NCBI RefSeq assembly: GCF_039710355.1
Contig: NZ_JBDKWZ010000014.1
Coordinates: 120,984 to 184,983, forward strand
DNA: 64,000 bases
Source: Rapidithrix thailandica
Lineage (GTDB): Bacteria > Bacteroidota > Bacteroidia > Cytophagales > Flammeovirgaceae
Reading direction: 5' to 3'
Within the stretch, counting starts at the first letter, position 1; the number at the start of each line of letters is the position of its first letter. Shown one piece after another: positions 63,847-64,000 of the stretch. A program made the translations under genes and the position numbers. The notes under the pieces were generated by a model. That model was given only the letters and a program-made list of their open reading frames with translations. It was not told the DNA's origin and did no database searches.

Positions 63847-64000
63847 ATAAAGGCAAGCCATCAATATGTTATTTTTGAGTTACCACACCTAAAAATAATA
63901 AAGATGGCAAGCCAGTATAAAGATAAAACATTAGTGGAAATTTTACAGGAAGAATTAAAAGGAAATAAAGCTCGTATGACTTTGCTAAGCTACCTGGTGG
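63847..64000 (+). mobile_element. Left end of an IS4-family-like insertion sequence
   Basis: The element probably begins near AAGGCAAGCCATCA, about 15 bases after the cassette 4 stop; the exact end and terminal repeat cannot be fixed because the right end is outside the window. It contains the transposase start at 63904. Confidence 0.5.
63904..64000 (+). CDS. IS4-family-like transposase, N-terminal fragment (runs off window)
   Basis: ATG 63904 opens a frame to the window edge: MASQYKDKTLVEILQEEL, then KGNKARMTLLSYLV. The second part resembles the N terminus of Bacteroidota IS4-type DDE transposases, where a basic N-K-A-R stretch precedes a hydrophobic helix. Only 32 residues are visible and no catalytic residue, so the family call is tentative. 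It probably displaced or separated the immunity gene expected after cassette 4. Confidence 0.5.
   Translation, partial: MASQYKDKTLVEILQEELKGNKARMTLLSYLV

Overview
The window comes from a Bacteroidota chromosome, most likely a Cytophagales-type marine or soil bacterium. The support is a FecR/TonB-receptor signalling locus with an N-terminal STN domain, a subtilase with a type IX secretion (T9SS) C-terminal sorting domain, BlaI/M56 proteins carrying TonB_C and carboxypeptidase-regulatory-like domains, many lipoproteins, and RHS proteins of the Bacteroidota type. No rRNA or tRNA gene and no CRISPR array was seen.

Layout. 1-7.7 kb: a TonB-dependent uptake or sensing locus (partial IPT/YWTD protein, FecR anti-sigma factor, 1071-aa TonB receptor, YWTD lipoprotein). 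7.7-12.4 kb: T9SS-exported subtilase, a cytoplasmic leucine-rich-repeat (LRR) protein and a small TonB_C protein. 12.6-14.1 kb: a broken two-TM protein gene and a MORN/YwqK-like gene. 14.2-16.0 kb: TetR repressor and FAD monooxygenase, divergent around two palindromic operators. 16.3-22.6 kb: a segment bounded by a ~130-bp inverted repeat and holding a trypsin-like lipoprotein, an adenine methyltransferase without a visible nuclease, and a BlaI/M56 pair. 22.7-28.0 kb: three envelope genes divergent from a response regulator/histidine kinase pair. 28-34.8 kb: a complete STM4011-STM4015-type cluster (two radical SAM enzymes, a phosphatase-superfamily hydrolase, a HAD phosphatase, an ATP-grasp-like protein, two LRR paralogues), whose function is unknown as far as I know.

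35.6-63.8 kb is a large RHS polymorphic-toxin locus and the most striking part. A seven-gene same-strand run (three small exported or anchored proteins, a 1747-aa SpvB-like shell protein, a 778-aa exported protein, a LolA-like protein and a 2823-aa RHS protein) ends in a metzincin-like tip (HExxHxxGxxH) with an overlapping lipoprotein immunity gene and a terminator. The RHS protein carries an AT-rich LRR plus Ig-like block inserted into its shell. Downstream lies an array of promoterless RHS-core fragments, each joined to a different tip: a second HExxH protein (frameshifted), an NlpC/P60-like cysteine peptidase and a GHxxLSGNA-type tip. Candidate immunity genes follow the first two. The array also holds RHS remnants, a 73-bp hairpin element present twice, an HTH/PIN toxin-antitoxin pair with a nonsense codon in PIN, and an IS4-like transposase at the right edge. 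In three cassettes the RHS core is closed by a shared 15-bp insert with an in-frame TAG; two of them also carry a related inverted, frame-shifting insert.

Reading: one expressed toxin plus a silent reservoir of replacement tips that can be moved into the expressed gene by recombination through the conserved core. The architecture is seen directly; tip exchange is inference based on known orphan rhs modules.
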